This document shows, piece after piece, positions 42,502 to 51,233 of a stretch of DNA of 64,000 nucleotides. A program made the position numbers and the translations under genes. The stretch spans positions 233,548 to 297,547 of the forward strand of contig NZ_JAUFPR010000004.1 in assembly GCF_030409325.1 (NCBI RefSeq), in the 5' to 3' direction. The stretch's first letter is position 1. Every line of letters begins with the position of its first letter. The stretch is from Mucilaginibacter aquaedulcis. Lineage in GTDB: Bacteria; Bacteroidota; Bacteroidia; Sphingobacteriales; Sphingobacteriaceae. The notes below the pieces were generated by a model. That model searched no databases. It was not told where the DNA came from and saw only the letters and a program-made list of their open reading frames with translations.

Positions 42502-43257
42502 ATGCCAGTCCGTAACAAACTTTACTTTGCATCTGATTTTCATTTAGGTACCGGTGGCTTTGCCGATAGTCGCAAACGCGAAGACAGGATAGTCCGCTGG
42601 CTCGATAGCATCAAAACAGATGCCGCCGAATTGTTTTTAATGGGTGATGTTTTTGACTTCTGGTTTGAATATAAAACCGTAGTACCAAAGGGCTACATTC
42701 GCTTTTTAGGCAAACTGGCCGAGCTTACCGATCAGGGAGTAAAGCTTTATCTTTTCAAGGGCAACCACGACATGTGGATGTTTGATTATTTTGTAAAGGA
42801 GCTTGGCGCAACCATTATTAGCGATGACTTGAAGATAGAGCGCGGCGGCAAAAAATTCTTCCTGCATCATGGCGATGGACTCGGACCGGGCGATGGGTTT
42901 TATAAAGTATTGAAAAACTTTTTCCGCAGCGGCTTTTGTCAGTGGCTTTTTGCGCGCGTACACCCTAATCTGGGCGTAGGGATAGCCAACTATTGGTCGA
43001 CCCATAGCCGCCTCAGCAATCAGAAAAAGGAAAACCCCAAACCCGGCGAACAGGAATGGCTGGTAACGTTTTGCCGCGAGGAGTTGCAAACAAACTTTTA
43101 TGATTTCCTTATTTTCGGTCACCGGCATTTACCGCTTGATATTCAGCTGAACCCCAATAGCCGCTATATAAACCTGGGCGAATGGGTAAACTATAATACC
43201 TATGCCGAGTTTGATGGTACAACACTCTCCTTAAAAACCTTTGAATCAGAAAAATAA
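42502..43257 (+). CDS. lpxH: UDP-2,3-diacylglucosamine diphosphatase
   Basis: LpxH hydrolyses UDP-2,3-diacylglucosamine to lipid X in lipid A synthesis at the inner membrane. The protein has calcineurin-type metal motifs: FASDFHLG, LMGDVFDFW, FKGNHDMWM, FLHHGDGLG and FGHRHLP. It has 251 residues from the ATG at 42502. The open frame begins with TTG at 42493, but TATTTTTG (42488-42495), a -7-like box, overlaps that codon. The transcript is probably leaderless or nearly so. It lies upstream of prfA. Confidence 0.93.
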   Translation: MPVRNKLYFASDFHLGTGGFADSRKREDRIVRWLDSIKTDAAELFLMGDVFDFWFEYKTVVPKGYIRFLGKLAELTDQGVKLYLFKGNHDMWMFDYFVKELGATIISDDLKIERGGKKFFLHHGDGLGPGDGFYKVLKNFFRSGFCQWLFARVHPNLGVGIANYWSTHSRLSNQKKENPKPGEQEWLVTFCREELQTNFYDFLIFGHRHLPLDIQLNPNSRYINLGEWVNYNTYAEFDGTTLSLKTFESEK

Positions 43258-43445
43258 ATTAAACCTTTGGTAACAGCCCCTCAAACTTACCTACTAATTA
43301 CTTACAATAGGGTGAATTAATATATGGCCAAAAATGTGTACTTTTGTGCGCTTTTTGCAGTAAAAGCATAACCCGAACGAAACGTAGACACTTTCATAAC
43401 CGGATATCATTATAATAAACTGCAAATAGCTATTGAATATAGTAT

Positions 43446-44519
43446 ATGTTAGAGAAATTAGAACTGATATTTCAACGCTGGAAAACTGTAGAAGCGGAAT
43501 TGAGCAATCCTGAAGTGATGCAGGACATGAAACGTTACGCTCAGTTAAATAAAGAATATAAAGACCTTGCCAAGATTGTTGACGAGTATAATATTTACCG
43601 CAACATCATGAGCAATATCGATAGCAATAAAGAAATTCTGGCTACCGAAAAAGACGAAGAATTTCGTGAAATGGCAAAATCTGAGCTGGATGATCTGCTG
43701 ATCAAACAGGAAGAAATGGAAGAAGCCATTCGCCTGATGCTGATCCCTAAGGATCCGGAAGATAGCAAAAACGCCATGGTTGAGATCCGCGGTGGTACCG
43801 GCGGCGACGAAGCTGCCCTATTTGCCGGCGATCTTTACCGCATGTACATGCGCTATTGCGAAAAACGCGGCTGGAAAACCGAATTAGTTGATTATACCGA
43901 AGGTACAAGCGGCGGTTACAAGGAAATTGTATTCAACGTAATAGCCGAAGACGCCTATGGTACTTTAAAATATGAATCGGGTGTACACCGTGTACAACGC
44001 GTACCTGATACCGAAACACAGGGCCGTGTACATACATCCGCTGCATCGGTAGTGGTATTGCCCGAGGTTGATGAATTTGATATCGACCTGCAGGTGAGTG
44101 ATATCCGTAAAGACCTTTTCTGTGCCTCTGGGCCAGGCGGTCAGTCGGTAAATACTACCTATTCTGCTGTTAGGTTAACCCACATTCCTACTGGTATTGT
44201 GGCGCAGTGCCAGGATCAGAAATCACAGTTAAAGAACTACGATAAGGCATTGCAGGTATTACGCTCAAGGGTTTATGAAATGGAGTTACAAAAACACCTC
44301 GAAGAAACCTCTAAAAAACGTAAAACCATGGTATCAACCGGTGACAGATCGGCCAAGGTACGTACTTATAATTACCCTCAGGGCCGCTTAACCGAGCACC
44401 GCATTGGCCTTACTATTTACAATCTTCCAGGCGTGTTGAACGGCGATTTACAGGAAATAATGGAATCGTTACAATTTGCAGAGAACGCTGAAAAACTAAA
44501 AGAAGGAACCGTAGTTTAA
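43446..44519 (+). CDS. prfA: Peptide chain release factor 1
   Basis: RF1 ends translation at UAA and UAG codons. The 357-residue protein has the GGQ motif that triggers peptide release at about residues 231-233 (ASGPGGQSVNTT) and the surrounding RVPxTExQGRVHTSAASV segment. The codon-recognition region sits before it, and the C-terminal NYPQGRLTEHRIGLT is also typical. Length and order match the family. A terminator at 44543 follows. Confidence 0.97.
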   Translation: MLEKLELIFQRWKTVEAELSNPEVMQDMKRYAQLNKEYKDLAKIVDEYNIYRNIMSNIDSNKEILATEKDEEFREMAKSELDDLLIKQEEMEEAIRLMLIPKDPEDSKNAMVEIRGGTGGDEAALFAGDLYRMYMRYCEKRGWKTELVDYTEGTSGGYKEIVFNVIAEDAYGTLKYESGVHRVQRVPDTETQGRVHTSAASVVVLPEVDEFDIDLQVSDIRKDLFCASGPGGQSVNTTYSAVRLTHIPTGIVAQCQDQKSQLKNYDKALQVLRSRVYEMELQKHLEETSKKRKTMVSTGDRSAKVRTYNYPQGRLTEHRIGLTIYNLPGVLNGDLQEIMESLQFAENAEKLKEGTVV

Positions 44520-44542
44520 AAATATAAAAGCCTTTTACAGGA

Positions 44543-44570
44543 AGATGCCGGACTTGTTTCGGCATTTTTC
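44543..44570 (+). terminator. Intrinsic terminator after prfA
   Basis: ATGCCG and CGGCAT enclose a 9-nt loop and are followed by TTTTTC, 25-50 bases after the prfA stop. Confidence 0.8.
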
Positions 44571-44808
44571 ATTTAAAACAAGTTTAAAGCCACTATCTTA
44601 ATCCGTAATCAACTGTAATCCAATTGTTAAAAAATGCTAAATCAACAGGCATTACGGTAATTACAATCCCATTTTCATCTTATTTTCATGTAAGCCCAGT
44701 ACTTTAGTTTTTGTAGGGTAATGCTGTAGCGCTTTTGCTCGTTTTTTCGTAAAGGCATTGATACATTACATTACTGTTATTTTTTTTGACAATAATTAAA
44801 TTCTTCTT

Positions 44809-45756
44809 ATGCTGGCTATAAAAACTTTAACCAATAATTTAACCACTTTCGGGCGTAGCGTACGCTTAATGGGTGATAAATTTGAAATTAGTGTAGTTGG
44901 GAACGACCCCTTACTGGCAGATGAACAGATTGATATTGCCATTAATGAGATCAACCGTGTTGACAGGCTGTTATCTACATTTAGCGAAGATAGTAACATT
45001 AACCGCATAAACCGCAATGCAGGTATTGAGCCGGTAAAAGTTAGTTCTGAAGTTTTCAGGCTTATTGACCGCGCTTTGCAAATATCAGAGCTAACCCATG
45101 GTGCCTTTGATATTACTTATTTTGCAGGCACCGGCTACACAGGCGATGATGCTGCAATTGCTACCAATGCCGATGTTAAAATCGCGCCTTCGCCGATAAT
45201 GCTCACCAACTATAAAAGCGTAGTGACCGATGCTGCAAAACAGACCATATTTTTAAAAGAAAAAGGAATGCGCATTGGTTTTGGTGCCAATAGCAGGGGC
45301 TATGCTGCCGATAGGGCTAAATATGTGCTGCAAATGAATGGTGTTAGCAGCGGCGTTATCAATGCAGGTGGCGATCTGCTTACCTGGGGTAACCAGCCTA
45401 ACATGAAACCATGGACAGTTGTGGCTGCCGATCCTACAAAAAGAGATGAACCGTTTGCTAACCTGAATATTAGCAATATGGCTTTTGCCACATCGGTAAA
45501 TGCCGAAAAATATACCAGCATCAATGATAAAAAATTCGTAAACGCGGTAACCGCGAAGAAAGGATTTCCGGTGAGCGAGATAACAAGCGTGAGCATTGTT
45601 AGCCCAACTGCCGAATTATCAGATGCAATGGCCTCCCCTATAATTAATATAGGTGTTAACGCGGGTTTATACTTAATAAATCAACTAAACCAGATTGCTT
45701 GTATCATTATTGACGATCATAACCGTATTTATACGTCAAAAGATGTTAATATCTGA
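44809..45756 (+). CDS. ApbE-like protein with degenerate flavin-transferase motifs
   Basis: The 315-residue protein has the ApbE fold layout: the N-terminal SVRLMGDKFEISVVG, DRLLSTFSEDSNINRIN, FDITYF, FGANSRGYAADRA, GVINAGGDLLTWG and the C-terminal SDAMASPIINIG. Active ApbE enzymes transfer FMN from FAD to Ser/Thr of target proteins. Here the usual H-I-I-D-P-R-T-G segment reads NAVTAKKG, losing the His and Asp, and the lysine of AKGYA is Arg, while Asp of the last motif is kept. Activity is therefore uncertain. No signal peptide is seen. The genes downstream encode envelope and two-component proteins. Confidence 0.85.
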   Translation: MLAIKTLTNNLTTFGRSVRLMGDKFEISVVGNDPLLADEQIDIAINEINRVDRLLSTFSEDSNINRINRNAGIEPVKVSSEVFRLIDRALQISELTHGAFDITYFAGTGYTGDDAAIATNADVKIAPSPIMLTNYKSVVTDAAKQTIFLKEKGMRIGFGANSRGYAADRAKYVLQMNGVSSGVINAGGDLLTWGNQPNMKPWTVVAADPTKRDEPFANLNISNMAFATSVNAEKYTSINDKKFVNAVTAKKGFPVSEITSVSIVSPTAELSDAMASPIINIGVNAGLYLINQLNQIACIIIDDHNRIYTSKDVNI

Positions 45757-45806
45757 TTCGGGCCTGTTATATAACTATACTCACAAATCCGCAAATTCTG
45801 CATTCA

Positions 45807-45844
45807 TTTACTTTGGTATTTTATTCTCAGAATACCAAGGTAAA
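45807..45844. repeat. Stem-loop upstream of the small basic protein gene
   Basis: TTTACTTTGGTATT and AATACCAAGGTAAA (13 of 14 bases pair, one G-U) enclose 10 bases. It lies 50 bases after the ApbE-like stop and may be a terminator or attenuator. No T-run follows directly. Confidence 0.55.
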
Positions 45845-45924
45845 TGATACTTTTATAAACGGTATCCCTACCCCGTTTAAATTGACCATTATTTGAAAAT
45901 AATTTTAAGCTTTTCTTCCCCTCA

Positions 45925-46257
45925 ATGATAAAGTGGTTTGCGTATATTGTTCTATTATTAATATTTGCACCAAGTTTATTATTAGCCGGCGTTAAAAACG
46001 GCGCATCGGAATCTGTTTACCACAAAAGCAGCAGCATATTGCCGTATACAAATAATACGACACTGGCTGATACCGTTTCAAAAAAACAGGATGAAAAGAA
46101 TAAAATTAAAGAAGTAGCAAAGGCTAAACGACAAACAAAGCCCGAAAAGGTTGATGATGCAGGGGTACCGGTTATACCCAAACCAAAACCCAAAAGACAA
46201 CGCCGGCCCGAAGGCTTGGAACGTCCACCGGAAATACCCAGAAGAAATGGCAATTAA
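45925..46257 (+). CDS. Small secreted basic protein
   Basis: I do not recognise a family. The 110-residue protein has an N-terminal hydrophobic segment (WFAYIVLLLIFAPSLLLAG) that could be a signal peptide. It then becomes Lys/Arg/Pro-rich (VIPKPKPKRQRRPEGLERPP, about 86-105). It contains no cysteine. It precedes an outer-membrane protein gene by 27 bases and is likely cotranscribed with it and the two-component genes. Confidence 0.65.
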   Translation: MIKWFAYIVLLLIFAPSLLLAGVKNGASESVYHKSSSILPYTNNTTLADTVSKKQDEKNKIKEVAKAKRQTKPEKVDDAGVPVIPKPKPKRQRRPEGLERPPEIPRRNGN

Positions 46258-46284
46258 ACAGGTTGATAAACAATTTACTAATTA

Positions 46285-47163
46285 TTGATGAGGTACCTTT
46301 GCTTACTTTTTTTTATTACCGTTAGTAATACACTGTGCGCTGCAGGTATAAACAGGAGCTTTTTTGCCGATACCGGCAAAAAACTACCCGCCGATACCGA
46401 TACGGTGATCAGGAAAAGATCGGTTTCTGTTGGGGTAAGTTACGGCAGCGATGCATTGTTTTTTGGCCGTACCGGGCCAATAAAGTATCCTTTTCTTACC
46501 GGCGATGCCATATATAATTCAAAATCGGGTGTGTTTGTTTATGGCTCGGTATTAAAGGTGTTAGGCTATGCCCCGGTTGATGAGGTTGATTTGGGCGGCG
46601 GATATTTTTACAAACTGTCAAAATCATTTTCGGGCGCGGCCAGCTATACAAGGTTTATTTTCAACAGAGATGCCAATGTTATTAAATCGGCATCATCAAA
46701 TGATATTAACTTAAAAAATGCTTACGATTGGGGCCTTGTTAAAACAAGCGTAGTGCTCGATTACCTGTTCGGAAAATCAAACGATTTTTTTACTACCATC
46801 AGCAACTCCAAATACTTTGAAACCAACTGGAGCATTTTTGACGATAAGGATTACCTGTCCTTTACCCCATCGTTCAATATGATATTAGGCACCCAGAACT
46901 TTGTGCAGCGATATGAAAAAGATCATCACTACCAGTATGTATTACCACCAAGCGTAATTGACCACCTCGATCTGGAGGCAGCCCGCAGAAACCGTAGATT
47001 TAATATGCTAAACTATAGTTTCAAGATTCCGGTAGCCTATAACAGGCCGCATTATACATTGGAAGCCTCCTGGCGGTATTCTATCCCGGTTAACGTGGAA
47101 GGCACCTTGGAAAACCGGCGCGAATCGTTCTTTAACTTTACATTTTACTACCTTTTTTATTAA
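46285..47163 (+). CDS. Outer-membrane beta-barrel-like protein beside a two-component system
   Basis: The 292-residue protein has a signal peptide (LCLLFFITVSNTLCAAG). Alternating strands follow, including SVSVGVSYGSDALFFG and YFYKLSKSFSGAASYTRF, ending with an aromatic strand (SFFNFTFYYLFY) that suits outer-membrane insertion. The family is not recognised by name. The response regulator gene begins six bases later, so the barrel, regulator and kinase are translated from one transcript and the barrel may be part of what the system monitors. Confidence 0.78.
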   Translation: MMRYLCLLFFITVSNTLCAAGINRSFFADTGKKLPADTDTVIRKRSVSVGVSYGSDALFFGRTGPIKYPFLTGDAIYNSKSGVFVYGSVLKVLGYAPVDEVDLGGGYFYKLSKSFSGAASYTRFIFNRDANVIKSASSNDINLKNAYDWGLVKTSVVLDYLFGKSNDFFTTISNSKYFETNWSIFDDKDYLSFTPSFNMILGTQNFVQRYEKDHHYQYVLPPSVIDHLDLEAARRNRRFNMLNYSFKIPVAYNRPHYTLEASWRYSIPVNVEGTLENRRESFFNFTFYYLFY

Positions 47164-47169
47164 CAGCGT

Positions 47170-47853
47170 ATGAATGTGTTGATCATTGAAGACGAAAAAG
47201 CACTTGCACAGGAACTTGAAATATTCCTTACCAATTATAATTATATATGCGATGTATGCTTTGACGGTGAATCGGCCTCCGAAAAAATAGCTGTTAACCT
47301 GTACGATTTTATTTTGATAGATCTTGGTCTGCCTGATTATGACGGGCTTGATTTGCTAAGGGAAGCTAAAAAATTAGATTCGGATGCAGCCTGTATCATA
47401 CTAACGGCCCGTACAGAAATTAACGACCGCATTAAAGGCCTTGATCTTGGCGCCGATGATTACCTCCCCAAACCGTTCTCCTTACTTGAGCTGCAAAGCC
47501 GTATGCAGGCCATCATACGCCGCAAGTTTGGGGTAAAAAACAATATTGTTGAGCTGGATGGTTTTCTAATCGATCTCACTAACCGTACTATTTCCTACTA
47601 TAACGACGTTGTAAGTACCATCACCAAAAAAGAATTTGACCTGATAGCGTATTTAATTTTACACAAGAACAGAACATTAACACGCATGCAATTGAGCGAA
47701 CATATTTGGGGCAACGTAGTAAATAATGATTACGACTCCAACTATATTGACGCGCACATTAAAAATATTCGGAAAAAACTAAATGCCTTTGCCCCGCCCG
47801 AATGGCTCGAAACCGTAAGGGGCCTTGGCTATAAAATAAAGATCAACGCTTAA
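47170..47853 (+). CDS. OmpR-family response regulator
   Basis: The 227-residue protein has a receiver domain (1-120). Its acidic residues are IIEDEKALAQE, the phosphorylation site Asp51 in ILIDLGLPDYDG, and the Lys in DDYLPKPFSLLE. A winged-helix OmpR domain (about 130-227) includes ITKKEFDLIAYLILHKNRTL and ETVRGLGYKIK. The kinase gene starts three bases after its stop. It probably controls envelope genes, including the neighbouring barrel, which is inference from position. Confidence 0.95.
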   Translation: MNVLIIEDEKALAQELEIFLTNYNYICDVCFDGESASEKIAVNLYDFILIDLGLPDYDGLDLLREAKKLDSDAACIILTARTEINDRIKGLDLGADDYLPKPFSLLELQSRMQAIIRRKFGVKNNIVELDGFLIDLTNRTISYYNDVVSTITKKEFDLIAYLILHKNRTLTRMQLSEHIWGNVVNNDYDSNYIDAHIKNIRKKLNAFAPPEWLETVRGLGYKIKINA

Positions 47854-47856
47854 GCA

Positions 47857-49191
47857 TTGAGACTCAGAACAAAACTTACGCTTTTTAATGCCATATCAAA
47901 ACTGGTAATTGTAGTACTATTTGTATTGCTGGTACCTGTATTGATCAGAAATATCAGCAGCAATTATGTTGACAGCAAGCTTATCAAACAAAAAAACAAG
48001 CTGCTGCAAATTGTAAAAAGCCGGGGTATTGAAACCTATATCGAAAACGGTGAAGGCTACGGTAGTTACTTACCTCTGAAAGAAGAGTACATTAGTTTGG
48101 AAGATGTTGATCCGGATTACTTTTCAGATACCATTAAACGCGGTAAACGCTCGTTTAGCGAGGGCGATACCCTCGAATACCGCATATTAAGCCACACATT
48201 TAAGGTTAAAAATAAAAACTATCTACTGGAGATTGGCAAAAGCGTGGATACGCTTGATGAAACCAGTGTGCCGCTTCAAAATATTGCTTTCCAGGTACTA
48301 CTCGGTATGATCCTGCTGACCATCCTGGCCGATCAGTTTTATTCCAACTATGTACTTAAACCCCTGCGGTTGATTATCAAAACAAAGCTGGTAGGCCAAA
48401 AATTTCCGAATTTCAATTCGTATCGTAAAGTGCGCACCACCACTACCGATTTTGAATACCTGGACATCAGTATACATAAAATGGTGGAAACCATTGCCGA
48501 TAAGTTTCAAAAAGAGCGTGAGTTCATTTCAAATGCGTCGCATGAGTTGATGACGCCTATATCCATTCTTCAATCAAAAATCGAGAACATGTTTGAAGAG
48601 GAAGATATTAACGACGAACTTAAGGTTAGGCTAATTGAGATGCAAAAGATCCTCAATCGCTTAAAAAGTATCACCAAAACGCTGCTGCTGATATCGCAAA
48701 TTGAAAATGAGCAATTTTTAAAGGAAGACAAAGTTTCGGTAACCGACGTATTACAGGATGTTTACGATGAAATTTCTATACGCCTACAGGAAAAAGATAT
48801 CAGCTATGAAATGGATGTGCCTCAAAATTGGCAATTCATCAACATCAATAAATTTCTGCTTTTTAACCTGTTTTTTAACCTGATAAACAACGCCATAAAA
48901 TACAATAATGAGGGTGGCTATATTAAAATAACTGCTACAGCAGGCCATAATAACTTTATCATAAGCATAACCGACAATGGCATAGGCATACCTGCCGAAG
49001 CACTTCCATTTATATTTAACCGCTTCAAAAAATTCAGGCAATCATTGCAGCAGGATAGCTTTGGTCTGGGTCTGCCCATTGTTAAATCAATAGCGGCCTT
49101 TCATGATATTGAGGTAGAAGTAATTTCAGAAAAAGACAAAGGCAGCACCTTCAAACTCATCTTCCCGGCTACTTTGGTTATGGTTACCTAA
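47857..49191 (+). CDS. Sensor histidine kinase
   Basis: The 444-residue kinase has an N-terminal membrane segment (LVIVVLFVLLVPVL, about 17-30), an extracytoplasmic region, and a second membrane segment (IAFQVLLGMILLTILA). HisKA follows with the phospho-acceptor His229 in SNASHELMTPISIL. The HATPase domain has the N box NLINNAIKYNNEG, the G1 box DNGIGIPAEAL and GLGLPIVKSIAA. It starts with TTG at 47857. It is the partner of the response regulator just upstream. The signal is unknown; the position behind an outer-membrane barrel suggests an envelope cue. Confidence 0.94.
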   Translation: MRLRTKLTLFNAISKLVIVVLFVLLVPVLIRNISSNYVDSKLIKQKNKLLQIVKSRGIETYIENGEGYGSYLPLKEEYISLEDVDPDYFSDTIKRGKRSFSEGDTLEYRILSHTFKVKNKNYLLEIGKSVDTLDETSVPLQNIAFQVLLGMILLTILADQFYSNYVLKPLRLIIKTKLVGQKFPNFNSYRKVRTTTTDFEYLDISIHKMVETIADKFQKEREFISNASHELMTPISILQSKIENMFEEEDINDELKVRLIEMQKILNRLKSITKTLLLISQIENEQFLKEDKVSVTDVLQDVYDEISIRLQEKDISYEMDVPQNWQFININKFLLFNLFFNLINNAIKYNNEGGYIKITATAGHNNFIISITDNGIGIPAEALPFIFNRFKKFRQSLQQDSFGLGLPIVKSIAAFHDIEVEVISEKDKGSTFKLIFPATLVMVT

Positions 49192-49422
49192 GCCATCTAC
49201 ACCTGCCATTTGTAGCGACAATTTTACATTCTTGTACTAAAATTAAGCCATTTTGTAATGCCCTGCCAAAACAAGTTCTGCTTGTTTGAAAATTACTTTC
49301 CTAAATATTAAAAAAATATAGCTGTAGTAACCATTTAAGGGCTTTAGTAAACAATACTCATTTTTCACCGCGTTTGGCATTTTGTTTGCAATCGCTAACT
49401 AAACTATATCATAATTTCATAT

Positions 49423-50103
49423 ATGAAAACTCTTAAAATTAAGATAGCTACGCTGAGCCTGGCTTTAGCCACTGCAGGTATCCTGGGTTCGGGCTGTAAT
49501 TCGTTAACAAAAACTCAAAAAGGTGCTGCAATTGGCGCCGGTGCCGGTGGTACCGTTGGTGCTTTTATTGGTAAAGCTGCCGGCAATACTGCTTTGGGTG
49601 CTATAATTGGCGGTGCCGTTGGTGGTACAGCCGGTGCGTTTATTGGTCGTAATATGGACAGGCAGGCTGCCGAAATTAAACAAACAGTTCCAGGAGCTAC
49701 TGTAACACGTGAGGGCGAGGGTATCTTGGTGAAGTTTGATTCAGGTATATTATTTGATACTGACAAAGCCGATCTGAAACCAGCTGCACAGGCAAATCTG
49801 CAAAACCTGGCCAAATCATTGCAAAACAACCAAAACACCAATATTTTAATTGTTGGCCATACAGATGATACAGGTTCAGATTCACACAACCAGGACCTGT
49901 CTGTACGCAGGGCCGAATCTGTAAAATCATATATAGTTGCTGATAATGTAAGCGGATCGCGCTTAACAACCAGCGGTAAAGGTGAAAGCGAGCCAATTGC
50001 TGACAACACAACAGCTGCTGGCCGTGCTCAAAACCGCAGGGTTGAAATTGTAATTGTTGCTAATGACCAAATGAAACAACAGGCCAAACAATCGGCCCAG
50101 TAA
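49423..50103 (+). CDS. OmpA-family lipoprotein with glycine-zipper repeat
   Basis: The 226-residue protein has a lipoprotein signal (lipobox GSGC, Cys25) and then two glycine-zipper repeats (AAIGAGAGGTVGAFIGKAAG and AIIGGAVGGTAGAFIG, about 34-75) that pack in membranes. The C-terminal OmpA domain (about 95-215) has VKFDSGILFDTDKADLKP, VGHTDDTGSDSHN and RRAESVKSY, the peptidoglycan-binding pattern. It links the outer membrane to peptidoglycan. An intrinsic terminator follows. Confidence 0.93.
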   Translation: MKTLKIKIATLSLALATAGILGSGCNSLTKTQKGAAIGAGAGGTVGAFIGKAAGNTALGAIIGGAVGGTAGAFIGRNMDRQAAEIKQTVPGATVTREGEGILVKFDSGILFDTDKADLKPAAQANLQNLAKSLQNNQNTNILIVGHTDDTGSDSHNQDLSVRRAESVKSYIVADNVSGSRLTTSGKGESEPIADNTTAAGRAQNRRVEIVIVANDQMKQQAKQSAQ

Positions 50104-50131
50104 TAAATACATATAATAAGATCAAGTTAAG

Positions 50132-50167
50132 AAAAAAAACCTGGCCGCGAGGGCCGGGTTTTTTTAT
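50132..50167. terminator. Intrinsic terminator after the OmpA lipoprotein gene
   Basis: AAAAACCTGGCC pairs with GGCCGGGTTTTT around a short loop, followed by a T-run, about 30 bases after the stop. Confidence 0.85.
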
Positions 50168-50210
50168 GCATTTTTTTAACTTTCGTTAACATTATTTTTT
50201 AACAAAACAA

Positions 50211-50242
50211 TTTGTAATCAACAAGTTAATGCACTATTTTTG
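50211..50242 (+). promoter_or_regulatory. Consensus promoter of the Cys-rich/HMA/OM gene set
   Basis: TTTG (50211-50214), 20 bp, then TATTTTTG (50235-50242) match the Bacteroidota consensus. The ATG follows five bases later, so the mRNA is probably leaderless or nearly so. Confidence 0.7.
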
Positions 50243-50247
50243 CTTTA

Positions 50248-50637
50248 ATGAAAAAATCAGGAGCTTTATTATTAACCTTGCTATATACCGTTACGGTATT
50301 AGGGTTTGCTCTTAATTTACATTATTGCGGTACCTTATTAGCATCCGTTAAAATTGATTCGCCTGCTGCTGCTAACTGCAAAATGGAGTCTGATTGTGGC
50401 AAAATGAAATGCTGTAAAGACAAACAACTGCAGATCAAAGTTAAGGATGCACATCAGGCCGAACCTTTCTCTATCATTTCAAAGCTTTTTGGCCTTGATC
50501 TTCCACGCCTCTCTTATAACGGTGTTTATGCTCCCTCAAGGCAAGCATCTGTCGATGCATCTTTAGAACGAGGACCACCTGACAGGCCTTTGCTCAACAT
50601 TGTTACCATTATTAAAAACTGCATTTTTCGTATTTGA
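50248..50637 (+). CDS. Small Cys-rich membrane-anchored protein
   Basis: The 129-residue protein has an N-terminal hydrophobic segment (ALLLTLLYTVTVLGFALNL) ending in HYCG (25-28). A Cys-rich cluster NCKMESDCGKMKCCKD (about 43-58) follows. HYC plus Cys clusters occur in small Bacteroidota envelope proteins next to heavy-metal genes. The next gene is an HMA domain protein, so a role in copper or other thiophilic metal handling is likely. This is inference from context. The C-terminal half has no recognisable motif. Confidence 0.8.
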   Translation: MKKSGALLLTLLYTVTVLGFALNLHYCGTLLASVKIDSPAAANCKMESDCGKMKCCKDKQLQIKVKDAHQAEPFSIISKLFGLDLPRLSYNGVYAPSRQASVDASLERGPPDRPLLNIVTIIKNCIFRI

Positions 50638-50708
50638 TAAGCATTAATTGCCAGTATAATGCCCGGTAAATTACCGTAAGTTTATTTTCAACAATTAATC
50701 AAGATCAA

Positions 50709-51212
50709 ATGAAAACCATCAAAATATTTATTGTACTATTCTTGTTTACTATTACTGCTGCTAAAGCCCAGTTTACCAAAGCCGAACTGCAGGTAAGCGG
50801 CCTTACCTGCGCTTTGTGTGCCAAATCAACAGAAAAAGCCTTGCGCTCCCTCCCCTTTGTAGGTGATATAAAAACCGACCTGATGCATAATTTATACCTC
50901 ATTACTTTTAAGAGCGATGTACCGGTAAATTTTGAACAGATAAGTAAAAAAGTTCAGGGATCAGGCTTCTCGGTAAACAGTTTAAAAGCCACTTTTAACT
51001 TCAATAACACCAAAATTGCCAATAACAATTTCAGCTATGGAGGCGATACTTACAGATTGCTTAATGCCGGCGATAAAACTTTCAGCGGCGATGTTAGCCT
51101 CACTGTTGTTGATAATGGCTTTGCTCCAAAATCAGTATCTAAAAAATACCTGAGCCAGGTTACTGATACTGCCCAGCCAGCAAGCGGCCGTCTTTATCAT
51201 TTAGCTATATAA
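50709..51212 (+). CDS. Secreted heavy-metal-associated (HMA) domain protein
   Basis: The 167-residue protein has a signal peptide (MKTIKIFIVLFLFTITAAKAQ) and an HMA domain starting at about residue 22. The metal site CALC (Cys34, Cys37 in GLTCALCAKS) is present, with the typical LRSLPFVGDIKTDLMHN after it. The C-terminal half (about 95-167) is not recognised. An exported HMA domain suggests periplasmic capture of copper, mercury or a similar ion. It lies in the same direction as the Cys-rich protein and the gene after it. Confidence 0.88.
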   Translation: MKTIKIFIVLFLFTITAAKAQFTKAELQVSGLTCALCAKSTEKALRSLPFVGDIKTDLMHNLYLITFKSDVPVNFEQISKKVQGSGFSVNSLKATFNFNNTKIANNNFSYGGDTYRLLNAGDKTFSGDVSLTVVDNGFAPKSVSKKYLSQVTDTAQPASGRLYHLAI

Positions 51213-51233
51213 TCTTCCTCAGCAACTATCATC

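Noticed and set aside
49515..50009. Open frame of 164 codons opposite the OmpA lipoprotein gene
   Set aside because: It mirrors the glycine-zipper and OmpA coding sequence and has no independent motif.
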